38,503 bases of DNA from an uncultured Bacilli bacterium (GCA_947632625.1 CANRPZ010000002.1:1-38503); one strand, 5' to 3'; positions 23,771 to 32,124 are shown, counted from the first letter of the stretch. Notes: generated by a model from the sequence alone, not told the origin. A program made the numbers and translations.

Positions 23771-25291
23771 ATGAAAGAAAAATACTATATTTCAACAGCT
23801 ATTGCTTATACATCTGGAAAACCTCATATAGGAAATACGTATGAGATTGTTCTTGCAGATGCGATTGCTCGTTATAAACGCTTAAAAGGATTTGATGTAT
23901 ATTTTCAAACGGGTACAGATGAACATGGAGAGAAAATTGAATTAAAAGCAAAAGAAGCAGGAGTAACACCAAAAGAGTTTGTGGATAATGTATCCGGCGT
24001 TATTAAAAACATCTGGGATATCATGAATACTAGCTATGATCGATTTGTTAGAACTACGGATCCTGATCATGAAAAAATTGTTCAAAAAATATTTAAAAAA
24101 ATGTATGACAAGGGTGATATTTATCTTGGAGAATATCAAGGACTTTATTGTACCCCTTGTGAATCTTTTTGGACAGAATCTCAACTTGTGGACGGAAAGT
24201 GTCCAGATTGTGGTAGGGATGTTGAATTAAAGAAAGAGGAAGCTTATTTTTTTAAATTAAGTAAATACCAAGATAAGTTAATGGATTATATTAATACACA
24301 TCCTCATTTTATTGAGCCAGAATCTAGAAAAAATGAGATGGTTAATAATTTCTTGAAACCGGGTTTACAAGATTTATGTGTTTCTAGAACCTCTTTTGAT
24401 TGGGGAATACCTGTTGATTTTGATAGTAAACATGTTGTTTATGTTTGGTTGGATGCACTAACGAATTATATTACCAATATTGGTTATGATCCTGATGGAA
24501 GCAGCGAAGAATTTAATAGACTATGGCCAGCCGACTTACACTTGATAGGAAAAGATATTATTCGTTTTCATACGCTTTATTGGCCTTGTTTTCTAATGAG
24601 TTTAGATTTACCTTTGCCAAAACAAGTTTTTGGACATCCTTGGCTTATTATGAGTGATGGAAAGATGAGTAAAAGTAGAGGAAATGTTATTTATGCCGAT
24701 GATTTAGTAAACGAATTTGGTGTCGATGCAGTTCGTTACTATATGTTACATGAAATTCCTTTTTCTAGCGATGGAGTTTTTACAAAAGAGTTATTGATTG
24801 AAAGAATCAATGGAGATTTAGTTAATATTTTGGGGAATTTAGTGAATCGTACTATTTCAATGGGTCAAAAATATTTTGAAGGACATATTGAAAATAAAAA
24901 AATAAGTGAAGAAATTGATAAAGAACTGTTCGACAAGGTTAAGGAGTTAGAAGAAAAAATAGAAGAAAAGATGAACCATTTAGAAATAGGTGCTGCTATT
25001 GATGAAATCTTTGAGGTTTTAAGAAGGTGTAATAAATATATTGATGAAACAACACCTTGGATTCTTGCCAAAGAGGAAGATAAGAAAGACCGCTTGGAGA
25101 CGGTTTTATATAATTTAGTGGAATCTATTCGTGTATGTGCTGTATTCCTATTTCCTTATTTACCACAAACGAGTGAACGTATTTTAGAACAATTGAATAC
25201 TAAAGATAAAAATTTAATATTTAATGAAGATGCTACTTATGATTTAAATAAACCAGAAATCTTATTTCAAAGAATCGATATAGAAAATTAG
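23771..25291 (+). CDS. metS: Methionyl-tRNA synthetase, short form
   Basis: Class I synthetase that charges tRNA-Met. HIGN in place of HIGH appears in PHIGN near residue 20, and KMSKSRG is conserved at about 295-301. The zinc knuckle has one set of CxxC pairs (CTPCESF and CPDCGRD). At 506 residues it ends shortly after the anticodon-binding domain and lacks the C-terminal EMAP/Trbp-like tRNA-binding domain found in B. subtilis (664 residues). Two ATGs lie close together. The one at 23765 is only one base from AGGAGG, so 23771 is the better start. T-box regulated. Confidence 0.95.
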   Translation: MKEKYYISTAIAYTSGKPHIGNTYEIVLADAIARYKRLKGFDVYFQTGTDEHGEKIELKAKEAGVTPKEFVDNVSGVIKNIWDIMNTSYDRFVRTTDPDHEKIVQKIFKKMYDKGDIYLGEYQGLYCTPCESFWTESQLVDGKCPDCGRDVELKKEEAYFFKLSKYQDKLMDYINTHPHFIEPESRKNEMVNNFLKPGLQDLCVSRTSFDWGIPVDFDSKHVVYVWLDALTNYITNIGYDPDGSSEEFNRLWPADLHLIGKDIIRFHTLYWPCFLMSLDLPLPKQVFGHPWLIMSDGKMSKSRGNVIYADDLVNEFGVDAVRYYMLHEIPFSSDGVFTKELLIERINGDLVNILGNLVNRTISMGQKYFEGHIENKKISEEIDKELFDKVKELEEKIEEKMNHLEIGAAIDEIFEVLRRCNKYIDETTPWILAKEEDKKDRLETVLYNLVESIRVCAVFLFPYLPQTSERILEQLNTKDKNLIFNEDATYDLNKPEILFQRIDIEN

Positions 25292-25311
25292 AAAATTTAG
25301 GGGAGGTTTTT

Positions 25312-26139
25312 ATGGACTTTGATGAAATTATTTATCGTTATGAAGAACAATTTGTTGAGCTAAATAATAAAAGTATTTTTGATTTTGTTTTTTCTTTTTT
25401 AGAAGAACATCATTTGTGTACAAAAGAAAAATTTTTACAAAATCATTCTTTAGAAAATCTAAATCCTTATACTTTATTTGATTCATTAAGGAATTATCTT
25501 GCAGAATATCATAAAGAACTTTTAAATTCTTTTTATGATGCTTATAGGAAGAAAAATGGAAATTTAAAGTATTTAATCACTGAAGATATGCGTATGCTAG
25601 GTAAAACAACAATCGGTAAATTAAATCGTTCTGTTTTAGAGCAACTTTCGAATCGTCCTTATATTGGTAAAATTTCTTATGAAGATAAAAAAATTCATAT
25701 TACCCTTATTTCAGGAGAAGAATATTCATTTTTTAGTATTTATGATTATTTTGATAAAAATTCTAGAATGTTACAGTATATAATGAAATATCGTAATCAA
25801 TTATTTGGACAATGTCATAACGATGCGTGGGACGCTATAATAACATTAAACGATTCAACTTTATTAACAGAATTAATTCCTTATTGTTTTGTTGGAACTT
25901 ATTATCATTCTATTGTAGAGGATAAAAACGGAATGTATATAGATTTAGCTAATGAAATAGTTTATGATGAGAATGTTCGTTATAATTTATATCAGGCTGA
26001 AATTGTGAGCGAAACAAAAAAAGAAGATTTATACCAAAAACTTGAGGATGCAAATGAATATTTTGGGGAATCTCCTTATGCAAGTGCCATATTAATTGCT
26101 GTTTATCAACAAACCTTGAAATTGAAAAAAGGTAGGTAA
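25312..26139 (+). CDS. Unrecognised 275-residue cytoplasmic protein
   Basis: I do not recognise this family. The product has no signal peptide or membrane segment and is rich in Tyr, Asn and acidic residues. The first ~95 residues look helical (repeated FDFVFSFLEEHH, LRNYLAEYHKELLNSFYDAY), a mixed region follows (KISYEDKKIHITLISGEEY), and the end is helical again. A HNDAWDAI segment at about 165-172 is a possible active or binding site but I cannot assign it. It has a GGGGAGG ribosome binding site and lies 20 bp after metS and 4 bp before tatD, so it is probably co-transcribed with both under T-box control. Bacillus has no gene here. Confidence 0.75.
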   Translation: MDFDEIIYRYEEQFVELNNKSIFDFVFSFLEEHHLCTKEKFLQNHSLENLNPYTLFDSLRNYLAEYHKELLNSFYDAYRKKNGNLKYLITEDMRMLGKTTIGKLNRSVLEQLSNRPYIGKISYEDKKIHITLISGEEYSFFSIYDYFDKNSRMLQYIMKYRNQLFGQCHNDAWDAIITLNDSTLLTELIPYCFVGTYYHSIVEDKNGMYIDLANEIVYDENVRYNLYQAEIVSETKKEDLYQKLEDANEYFGESPYASAILIAVYQQTLKLKKGR

Positions 26140-26143
26140 AATT

Positions 26144-26890
26144 ATGTTTTGTGATACGCATTGTCATTTATTTAAAGAATATTATGAAGATATTAATAGT
26201 GTTTTAAAAACTGCTTCGTTAAATCAAGTGAGTCGTATGATTAATGCCGGTTGTGACGCCAAGAGTAATCAAGAGGTATTAGAAACTTTAAAATATAATG
26301 GAGTTTATGGTGCTTTAGGAATTCATCCGGAAGATGTTTTAAACTATAAAGAGGAAGATATAAAATTTATCGAAGAAAATTTAAAATGTAAAAAAGTAGT
26401 TGCAATTGGAGAAATAGGTTTAGATTATCATTATGGAAAAGAAAATCGTGAAGAACAAATAAAACTTTTTGAATGTCAATTAGCCCTAGCCGAAAAATAC
26501 CATATGCCTGTTGTTGTCCATTCAAGAGAAGCAACTGAAGACACGATAGAACTTTTAAAAAAATACAATGTAAAAGGAGTAATTCATTCTTTTAGTGGCA
26601 GTTTAGAAATTGCAAATATTTATATTAAGATGGGTTTTTTACTTGGTATTAATGGTGTTATTACATTCAAAAATTGCCATTTAAAAGATGTCATAAATAA
26701 AATTGATGTACATAATCTTGTATTAGAAACCGACTCTCCTTATTTAACACCCGTTCCTTATCGAGGAGAAAAAAATGATCCAAGTCGTATTTTAACGATT
26801 GCAGAATTTGTTTCTCAAATAAAAGGAATTTCGTTAGAAGAACTAGCCCTAATTACCAATGAAAATATCAAGAGAACTTTTGACATTTAA
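26144..26890 (+). CDS. tatD: TatD-family metal-dependent DNase
   Basis: TIM-barrel metallohydrolase of the TatD family (B. subtilis yabD). It starts MFCDTHCHLF with the HxH metal motif, has GEIGLDYHY (about 86-94), VVHSREA (about 124-130), IHSFSG and ETDSPYL (about 198-204), all metal or catalytic motifs of the family. The 248-residue length is normal. It follows the unknown gene by four bases and precedes a strong promoter whose -35 overlaps its stop codon. In Bacillus it also comes after metS. Confidence 0.95.
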   Translation: MFCDTHCHLFKEYYEDINSVLKTASLNQVSRMINAGCDAKSNQEVLETLKYNGVYGALGIHPEDVLNYKEEDIKFIEENLKCKKVVAIGEIGLDYHYGKENREEQIKLFECQLALAEKYHMPVVVHSREATEDTIELLKKYNVKGVIHSFSGSLEIANIYIKMGFLLGINGVITFKNCHLKDVINKIDVHNLVLETDSPYLTPVPYRGEKNDPSRILTIAEFVSQIKGISLEELALITNENIKRTFDI

Positions 26891-26908
26891 AGGCTTTTTT
26901 GATACAAT
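26880..26908 (+). promoter_or_regulatory. Sigma-A-type promoter for the 3D-domain gene
   Basis: TTGACA (26880-26885), 17-bp spacer, TACAAT (26903-26908). The -35 is formed by the last codons of tatD. Confidence 0.8.
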
Positions 26909-26944
26909 AAATATAGCAAAAAAAATAATGCGAGGTGAGATGGA

Positions 26945-27481
26945 ATGCCACAGTTTTTAAACACATTTAAGAAAATTTTTCAAATTACTTTGCTTGTATT
27001 ATTGGTTATATTTGTTGAATCTAGTAATAATATGAAGGAAACGAAAGTTTTAAATGATAATTATAATAAATCAATTGATCTAGCTACAATGGCATTAAAG
27101 TTACAAGAGGATATAAAAAACGATTTATATAGTGCCAAAAGTACTTTTACAGGAGATTTAACAAGTTACTTACCAACATGTCCTTTGTGTAGTGGAAAGC
27201 TTGCTTGTTTACCAAAATATAATGTTTTAGATGGTACTGAAACTTATCAAGATATTTCTTATGGTGAGGTTCAAATTGTTGCTTCTAGTAAAAATTTATC
27301 TTGTGGTTCAATTGTAAGATTAAATAATACAAAGTTGTCAAAGGACCCAGTATTAGCTATTGTACTTGATCGCGGTGTTTTGGGAAATGACTTGGATTTA
27401 TTAACATCAGATGCAGGCTATGCTGCTTATGTAGGACGTTCTGTAGTTACATACGATGTATTAAGAAATGGATGGCAATAA
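26945..27481 (+). CDS. Small secreted or anchored 3D-domain protein (YabE-like)
   Basis: The N-terminal hydrophobic stretch IFQITLLVLLVIFVES (about 11-26) is an uncleaved anchor or signal. A short helical spacer follows, then from about residue 66 a double-psi beta-barrel of the 3D type: TFTGDLTSYLPTCPLCSG with paired cysteines, then GEVQIVASSKNLSCGSIVRL and VLAIVLDRGVLGNDLDLLT, which supply the conserved aspartates. Such domains cleave peptidoglycan or modify cell wall in lytic transglycosylase-like proteins. It occupies the place of B. subtilis yabE, between tatD and ksgA, but lacks the G5 and DUF348 domains of that protein and is only 178 residues. The neighbouring rnmV gene is absent. Function is inference. 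Confidence 0.75.
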   Translation: MPQFLNTFKKIFQITLLVLLVIFVESSNNMKETKVLNDNYNKSIDLATMALKLQEDIKNDLYSAKSTFTGDLTSYLPTCPLCSGKLACLPKYNVLDGTETYQDISYGEVQIVASSKNLSCGSIVRLNNTKLSKDPVLAIVLDRGVLGNDLDLLTSDAGYAAYVGRSVVTYDVLRNGWQ

Positions 27482-27491
27482 GCCATTTTTT
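27472..27491 (+). terminator. Short intrinsic terminator spanning the 3D gene stop codon
   Basis: ATGGC, loop AATAA, GCCAT followed by six T. The loop contains the TAA stop (27479-27481). The five-pair stem is short, so it may be leaky and allow ksgA expression. Confidence 0.55.
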
Positions 27492-27505
27492 AAGTTGGTG
27501 ATCTT

Positions 27506-28291
27506 ATGGAATTTATAAAAGCTCAAAAAAAATATGGTCAAAATTTTTTAAAAAATGATCAAATTCTTTCTAAAATTGCTACTAGTATTTCGGTAAATGA
27601 GAAAGATTTAATTATTGAAATTGGCCCTGGGACTGGAGCTTTAACAAAAAAACTGGTAAAGCATGGATCTTATTTGCTTTGTTACGAAATTGATGAGCGC
27701 ATGAAACCTTATTTGGATGCTTATGAATCTAAAAAAACAAAAGTACTTTATATGGATTTTTTAGAAAGTAATCTTAAAGAAGATATAAAAAGCATTCCTT
27801 ATACGAATCTATATGTCATTGCAAATATTCCCTATTATATAACCACTCAAATTCTTACTAAATTAATAAATGAAAAGGTAATTATCCAAAAAATGATTTT
27901 ATTAGTTCAAAAGGAATTTGGCTTGCGTATTTGTGCAGAAAGTAATCATAAAGAATACAATGCTTTTACTTTGTATGTAGATGCATTTTATGATGCAAAA
28001 ATTTTGTTTGAGGTAAATAAAACTAACTTTGTTCCATCTCCAAAAGTGGATAGTGTAGTTATTGAACTCTCTTTAAAAGAATCAAATTCCATAGAAGATG
28101 TAAGTTTTTACTTGCAATTTGTGCGTGATGCTTTTCATAGTAAAAGGAAAACTTTAAAAAATAATATGAAAAACTATGATTTTGAAAAAATAGGAAAAAT
28201 TTTAGCAGAAATGGGATATAAAGAACAAGTTCGTGCAGAAGAAATTAGTAAAGAAGATTTTAAAAAGTTAGCAAATAAATATCATCGTTAA
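27506..28291 (+). CDS. ksgA: 16S rRNA dimethyladenosine transferase KsgA
   Basis: Dimethylates A1518 and A1519 of 16S rRNA. The start KAQKKYGQNFLKND is the KsgA signature, then EIGPGTGALT (SAM binding, about 38-47), CYEIDERM and the catalytic NIPYYITT (about 110-117), ending in a helical C-terminal domain with FHSKRKTLKNN. Length 261 is slightly below the Bacillus protein (292). It precedes yabG as in Bacillus, although an acyltransferase gene is inserted between them here. Confidence 0.96.
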   Translation: MEFIKAQKKYGQNFLKNDQILSKIATSISVNEKDLIIEIGPGTGALTKKLVKHGSYLLCYEIDERMKPYLDAYESKKTKVLYMDFLESNLKEDIKSIPYTNLYVIANIPYYITTQILTKLINEKVIIQKMILLVQKEFGLRICAESNHKEYNAFTLYVDAFYDAKILFEVNKTNFVPSPKVDSVVIELSLKESNSIEDVSFYLQFVRDAFHSKRKTLKNNMKNYDFEKIGKILAEMGYKEQVRAEEISKEDFKKLANKYHR

Positions 28292-28318
28292 ATTTAAGAC
28301 AACTGATAAAAGATTACC

Positions 28319-28347
28319 TTGAACTTTTATGTATTCTTTTTTATAAT
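28319..28347 (+). promoter_or_regulatory. Promoter for the acyltransferase gene
   Basis: TTGAAC (28319-28324), 17-bp spacer, TATAAT (28342-28347); the ATG follows about 25 bp later. Confidence 0.75.
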
Positions 28348-28370
28348 GTGTATGTATTTGAGGTATAAAA

Positions 28371-30623
28371 ATGAAAGTAAAAAAGCAGTATTATAAAGAT
28401 TTAAACTTATTACGATTAATAGCATGTATTGCTATATTTCTATATCATATAAACATTTTAAAAAGTGGCTATTTGGCCGTTTGTGTTTTTTTTGTCTTAA
28501 GTGGCTATTTAGCAGTACTTTCGGCTTTTCAAAAGGAGCATTTTTCTATTCGAAATTATTATATTGAACGAATAAAGAAAGTTTATTTTCCTTTAGTAGT
28601 TGTCGTTTTTTTAACTATTTTTGTAGTATCTTTTTTTCCATCTATTCATTGGTTAAATTTAAAACCGGAAGCTACCTCTGTTTTATTTGGATATAATAAT
28701 TTTTGGCAAATAAAGGCGAGTTTAAATTATTTTACTCAAGATATTCAATCTCCATTTATTCATTTTTGGTATATTGCAATTCTTATGCAATTTGAGCTTA
28801 TTTTTCCTTTTTTCTTTTTATTACTTAAAAAAATAGGAAATAAGTTTAATAAGACAATTTCTTGTGCCGTACCTTTTTTGTTAGGTCTTTTTAGCTTTTT
28901 ATTTTTCTATTCTACTAGTTTAACGGGTGTTAAAATGATTGCCTATTATAATACGTTTTCGAGAATATTTTCTTTGCTTTTTGGTGTTGGATTAGGCTTT
29001 ATTCATAAATACTTTGGTCCTCAAATTGTCAACGTTACGCGTAAAAAAGCGCATTATAAAAAGTTTATCTATATCAATTTATTTTTTATGGTCGTATTTT
29101 TTGTAGTTTCTCCTGCAAACTCAATTTTTGAACCATTGAATATGTTTATTGTTTCTTATTTAACGTGTAAATTTATTGACTATGCAACATTAAATACTAA
29201 AAAACGTTACACAACAACAGAAAAAAGAATAGAAACTTTATCTAAATTTAGTTATGAATTTTATTTATGTCAATATCCGATTATTTTTTTATTTAAAAAT
29301 GTGTCATTAAATGCGTTTGTTAAAATTGTTTTCATTTTTCTTTTAACAATTCTTATAGCAATACTTATAAAAATAATTTTTGAATTTATAAAGCAACAAT
29401 ATTCGAAAAAGGAAAATACCTTTTTTACTCGTCTTAAAGGTTGTTTTGTTTTGGTATTTTTCTTCTGTGTTGCATTTGGAGCTTATAGGTATTGTGTAGC
29501 AAAAGATTATACAAAAGAATTAAAAAATTTAGAACAAGAGCTAGCTCAAAATGAAACAATACTTGCTCAAAAACAAGAAGAATATTTATTAAAACAACAA
29601 GAAGAGAACCAAAAATGGGAAGAGGTTTTATCTTCTTTAGAAAATAACCAACAAAATTTAGAAGAAAGTGTAAAAAATTTATCCGTTGTAGGAATAGGTG
29701 ATTCTGTAATGCTAGGGGCTTTACCAAATTTATATGAAGAATTTCCTAACAGTTATTTTGATGCAAAAATATCTCGCCAAATCATGGAAGCAAAAGATAT
29801 ATTGCTTGATTTAAAAGAAAAAAATCGTCTAGGGGAATCTATTATTATTAATTTAGGGGCAAATGGAAATTGTTCCCTTGACTGTGAAAAAGAAATTTTG
29901 GATTTATGCCAAGATAGTGAGGTTTTTTGGCTAACTGTTACAAACGAAGAAAAAGTAAATATTAATAATCATTTGCCAATACTTGCTACTCAATATAAAA
30001 ATTTGCATATTATTGATTGGAATTATTTATCAAAAGGTCATAAGGATTATTTCTATGCCGATGGAATTCATTTAACAGAGACGGGCAAAAAGGCTTATAC
30101 ACAAACAATTTATGATTATTTATATAATGTTTATTTGAACAAATTTGAAATACGTAAACAAGAAATTTTAAATGAACACGAAAAAGAGGTAAAAAATAAG
30201 ATTAGTTTTTATGGATCTACACTTTTATTAAATGCCTATAAAAATTTATTAGATGTTTTCCCTAATGCTCGATATGTGTTGGATAAAGATTACCAATTTG
30301 AGTCATTAAAGAATACGATTACGAAAGATATAGAAGAGGGAAAAATTACCCATAATGTTGTTCTTGCTTTAGATAAAAATATAAACTTATCTTGGGAAAA
30401 TTACCAAGAACTTATAAATTTATGTAATCAATATGAACTTTATATTGTTTCAACTGCAGCAGAAATAGATTTAAATTCTTTAGCTAATGACAATGTTCAT
30501 ATTGTAGATTTTTCAAAAATTATAGAAGATAAAAGTTATTATTTGGCTGATCAAGAACATTTAAATGCTTTTGCTAATGAACTGCTTACCAATATGTTAA
30601 AGGAATCTTTAAATCAAGAATAA
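28371..30623 (+). CDS. OatA-like O-acetyltransferase with tandem SGNH domains
   Basis: Residues 1 to about 380 form an acyltransferase-3 membrane domain with about 10-11 helices and the conserved early His in LYHINILKSGYLAVCVFFVLSG. A Glu/Gln-rich coiled coil (about 385-435) leads to an SGNH hydrolase domain with GDS (443-445), INLGANG and DGIH (564-567). A second, similar-size domain (about 600-740) has GST (615-617) in place of GDS, has no GxND block, and has DQEH (727-730) in place of DGIH. OatA enzymes transfer acetyl groups to peptidoglycan or other cell-surface glycans. The extra domain is unusual. The gene sits between ksgA and yabG, where Bacillus has none, under its own promoter. Confidence 0.85.
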   Translation: MKVKKQYYKDLNLLRLIACIAIFLYHINILKSGYLAVCVFFVLSGYLAVLSAFQKEHFSIRNYYIERIKKVYFPLVVVVFLTIFVVSFFPSIHWLNLKPEATSVLFGYNNFWQIKASLNYFTQDIQSPFIHFWYIAILMQFELIFPFFFLLLKKIGNKFNKTISCAVPFLLGLFSFLFFYSTSLTGVKMIAYYNTFSRIFSLLFGVGLGFIHKYFGPQIVNVTRKKAHYKKFIYINLFFMVVFFVVSPANSIFEPLNMFIVSYLTCKFIDYATLNTKKRYTTTEKRIETLSKFSYEFYLCQYPIIFLFKNVSLNAFVKIVFIFLLTILIAILIKIIFEFIKQQYSKKENTFFTRLKGCFVLVFFFCVAFGAYRYCVAKDYTKELKNLEQELAQNETILAQKQEEYLLKQQEENQKWEEVLSSLENNQQNLEESVKNLSVVGIGDSVMLGALPNLYEEFPNSYFDAKISRQIMEAKDILLDLKEKNRLGESIIINLGANGNCSLDCEKEILDLCQDSEVFWLTVTNEEKVNINNHLPILATQYKNLHIIDWNYLSKGHKDYFYADGIHLTETGKKAYTQTIYDYLYNVYLNKFEIRKQEILNEHEKEVKNKISFYGSTLLLNAYKNLLDVFPNARYVLDKDYQFESLKNTITKDIEEGKITHNVVLALDKNINLSWENYQELINLCNQYELYIVSTAAEIDLNSLANDNVHIVDFSKIIEDKSYYLADQEHLNAFANELLTNMLKESLNQE

Positions 30624-30665
30624 TCTAAAATGAACGAAATACATATAATATATTGGTGAAGATGT

Positions 30666-31448
30666 ATGCCTATTAAAAAAGGAGATCTTGTAACAAGAAA
30701 AAGTTATAATCATGATACTTTATTTAAAGTGATGAATATTAAGGGAGATGTTTGTTATCTTAAAGGAATAGATGTTCGTTTATATGCAGATAGCAAAACC
30801 GATGATTTAAAGATTGCGACTAAAGAAGATCAAGAGCGACTTAAAGATGAAGCCAAGGAAGAAGATGACCTTGATTTTTTAGATCGCAGTGAATATTTTT
30901 ATCTGCCTGGTAAAATTCTTCATATCGATGGAGATTCAGAATATTTAAAAAGATGTTTGGATTATTATAAAAATCATAATATATTTGCTATTGGTAAAAA
31001 AATGAATGAGGTAGAAATTCCATTTAAAATTCGTGATTTGTTAGAAGAGTATAAGCCAGATATTGTCATTATTACGGGACATGATGCATATTATAAAAAG
31101 AAAGGGAAACTAGACGATATACATAACTATAAAAATACAGAAAATTTTATTAATGCCGTTAGGGAATGCCGCCGATATGAAAAAAGTCATGAGAAACTAG
31201 TTATTATTGCTGGGGCTTGTCAAAGTAATTATGAAGAACTTATAAAAGCAGGGGCAAATTTTGCTTCCAGTCCTAAAAGAATTAATATTCATTGTTTGGA
31301 TCCAGCTATTATTGCTACAAATATATCATTAACAGAACGAAACAAAGAAATCGATTTAATTTCATTATTAGAAAAAACTAAGTATGGAAAAGATGGCATG
31401 GGTGGTATTATTTGTAATGGTCTTATGTATGTTGGCTATCCAAGATAA
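30666..31448 (+). CDS. yabG: Sporulation protease YabG
   Basis: YabG is a mother-cell cysteine protease that processes spore coat proteins in B. subtilis and is essentially restricted to spore-formers. The 260 residues match throughout: GDLVTRKSYNHDTLFKVMNI at the start, GKILHIDGDSEYLKRCL, PDIVIITGHDAY with candidate His139, and IIAGACQSNYEELIKAGANF with candidate Cys185, then SSPKRINIHCLDPA. It ends 13 bp before veg, as in Bacillus. The upstream CATATAATA (30642-30650) resembles a late-sporulation -10 and also contains TATAAT. Confidence 0.93.
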   Translation: MPIKKGDLVTRKSYNHDTLFKVMNIKGDVCYLKGIDVRLYADSKTDDLKIATKEDQERLKDEAKEEDDLDFLDRSEYFYLPGKILHIDGDSEYLKRCLDYYKNHNIFAIGKKMNEVEIPFKIRDLLEEYKPDIVIITGHDAYYKKKGKLDDIHNYKNTENFINAVRECRRYEKSHEKLVIIAGACQSNYEELIKAGANFASSPKRINIHCLDPAIIATNISLTERNKEIDLISLLEKTKYGKDGMGGIICNGLMYVGYPR

Positions 31449-31461
31449 AGAAGGGGGAAAC

Positions 31462-31674
31462 ATGAATTTAGATCTTATAAAGGAAGACGTAAAAAAACAT
31501 TTAAATGAAAAGGTAGAAATATCTGTTTTTGGATTACGTAATAAAAATTATAAGGTTTATGGCTATATATCTAATATTTATCCTAGTATTTTTACTGTAA
31601 ATGAAAATGGAGTAGAGAAAAGTTTTACTTACTCTGATATTGCTACAGGAGAAATTAATATCAAGTATTTGTAA
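31462..31674 (+). CDS. veg: Veg protein
   Basis: Small conserved Bacilli protein; in B. subtilis Veg influences biofilm formation and spore outgrowth, mechanism unsettled. The 70-residue product has LNEKVEISVFGLRNKNYKVYG followed by YPSIFTVNENGVEKSFTYSDI, which match the Veg core (YPSVF and YSYADILT in B. subtilis). The reading frame is open upstream into yabG, but the ATG at 31462 follows AGAAGGGGG and gives the normal size. The yabG-veg order is that of Bacillus. Confidence 0.85.
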   Translation: MNLDLIKEDVKKHLNEKVEISVFGLRNKNYKVYGYISNIYPSIFTVNENGVEKSFTYSDIATGEINIKYL

Positions 31675-31708
31675 AAACTCTTGATAAGTTTAAAAAGATG
31701 AATTAAAA

Positions 31709-31714
31709 TATAAT
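31709..31714 (+). promoter_or_regulatory. Possible -10 element upstream of spoVG
   Basis: TATAAT lies about 43 bp before spoVG. The best -35 (TTGATA at 31681-31686) is 22 bp away, too far for a standard promoter, so this is only a candidate. Confidence 0.35.
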
Positions 31715-31756
31715 TAAGTTACGATAAATAATAAAAACTTTAGAAGGAGTGTAAAC

Positions 31757-32023
31757 ATGAAAATTACATCAGTAACAGTTCGTAAATTCGAAAGAGAAGG
31801 AAACAGAATGAAAGGTATTGCAACAGTAGTTGTTGATGATGCCTTTGCTATTCATGATATCCGTATTATTGAAGGAGATAATGGCTTATTTATAGCAATG
31901 CCTAGTAGAAAGACTGCAACAGGTGAATATAAAGATATTGCTCATCCAATTAATACCGATGTACGTAATATGTTTCAAAGCGCTATTTTAGAAGAATACA
32001 ATAAAGCAAGTGTAGAAGAATAA
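31757..32023 (+). CDS. spoVG: SpoVG regulator
   Basis: Small RNA- and DNA-binding regulator conserved across Firmicutes and spirochaetes, linked to septum control in sporulation and to virulence genes. The 88 residues carry the diagnostic blocks AIHDIRIIEGDNGLFIAMPS and HPIN, closely matching B. subtilis SpoVG. AGAAGGAGTG ribosome binding site. A strong terminator follows. In Bacillus spoVG is a few genes further on, beyond purR and yabJ, which are missing here. Confidence 0.96.
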   Translation: MKITSVTVRKFEREGNRMKGIATVVVDDAFAIHDIRIIEGDNGLFIAMPSRKTATGEYKDIAHPINTDVRNMFQSAILEEYNKASVEE

Positions 32024-32043
32024 AATTGCGTTAAAATAAAATG

Positions 32044-32079
32044 AAACTACTTTCAATTTCTTTATTGAGAGTAGTTTTT
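32044..32079 (+). terminator. Intrinsic terminator after spoVG
   Basis: AAACTACTTTCAAT (32044-32057) pairs with ATTGAGAGTAGTTT (32064-32077) over 14 positions with one T-G wobble, and continues in a T-run. It lies clear of the coding sequence, unlike several others in this window. Confidence 0.9.
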
Positions 32080-32124
32080 GTTATTGTATTTAAAAACTAT
32101 AGTATAGAAGGAGAATAATAAATC

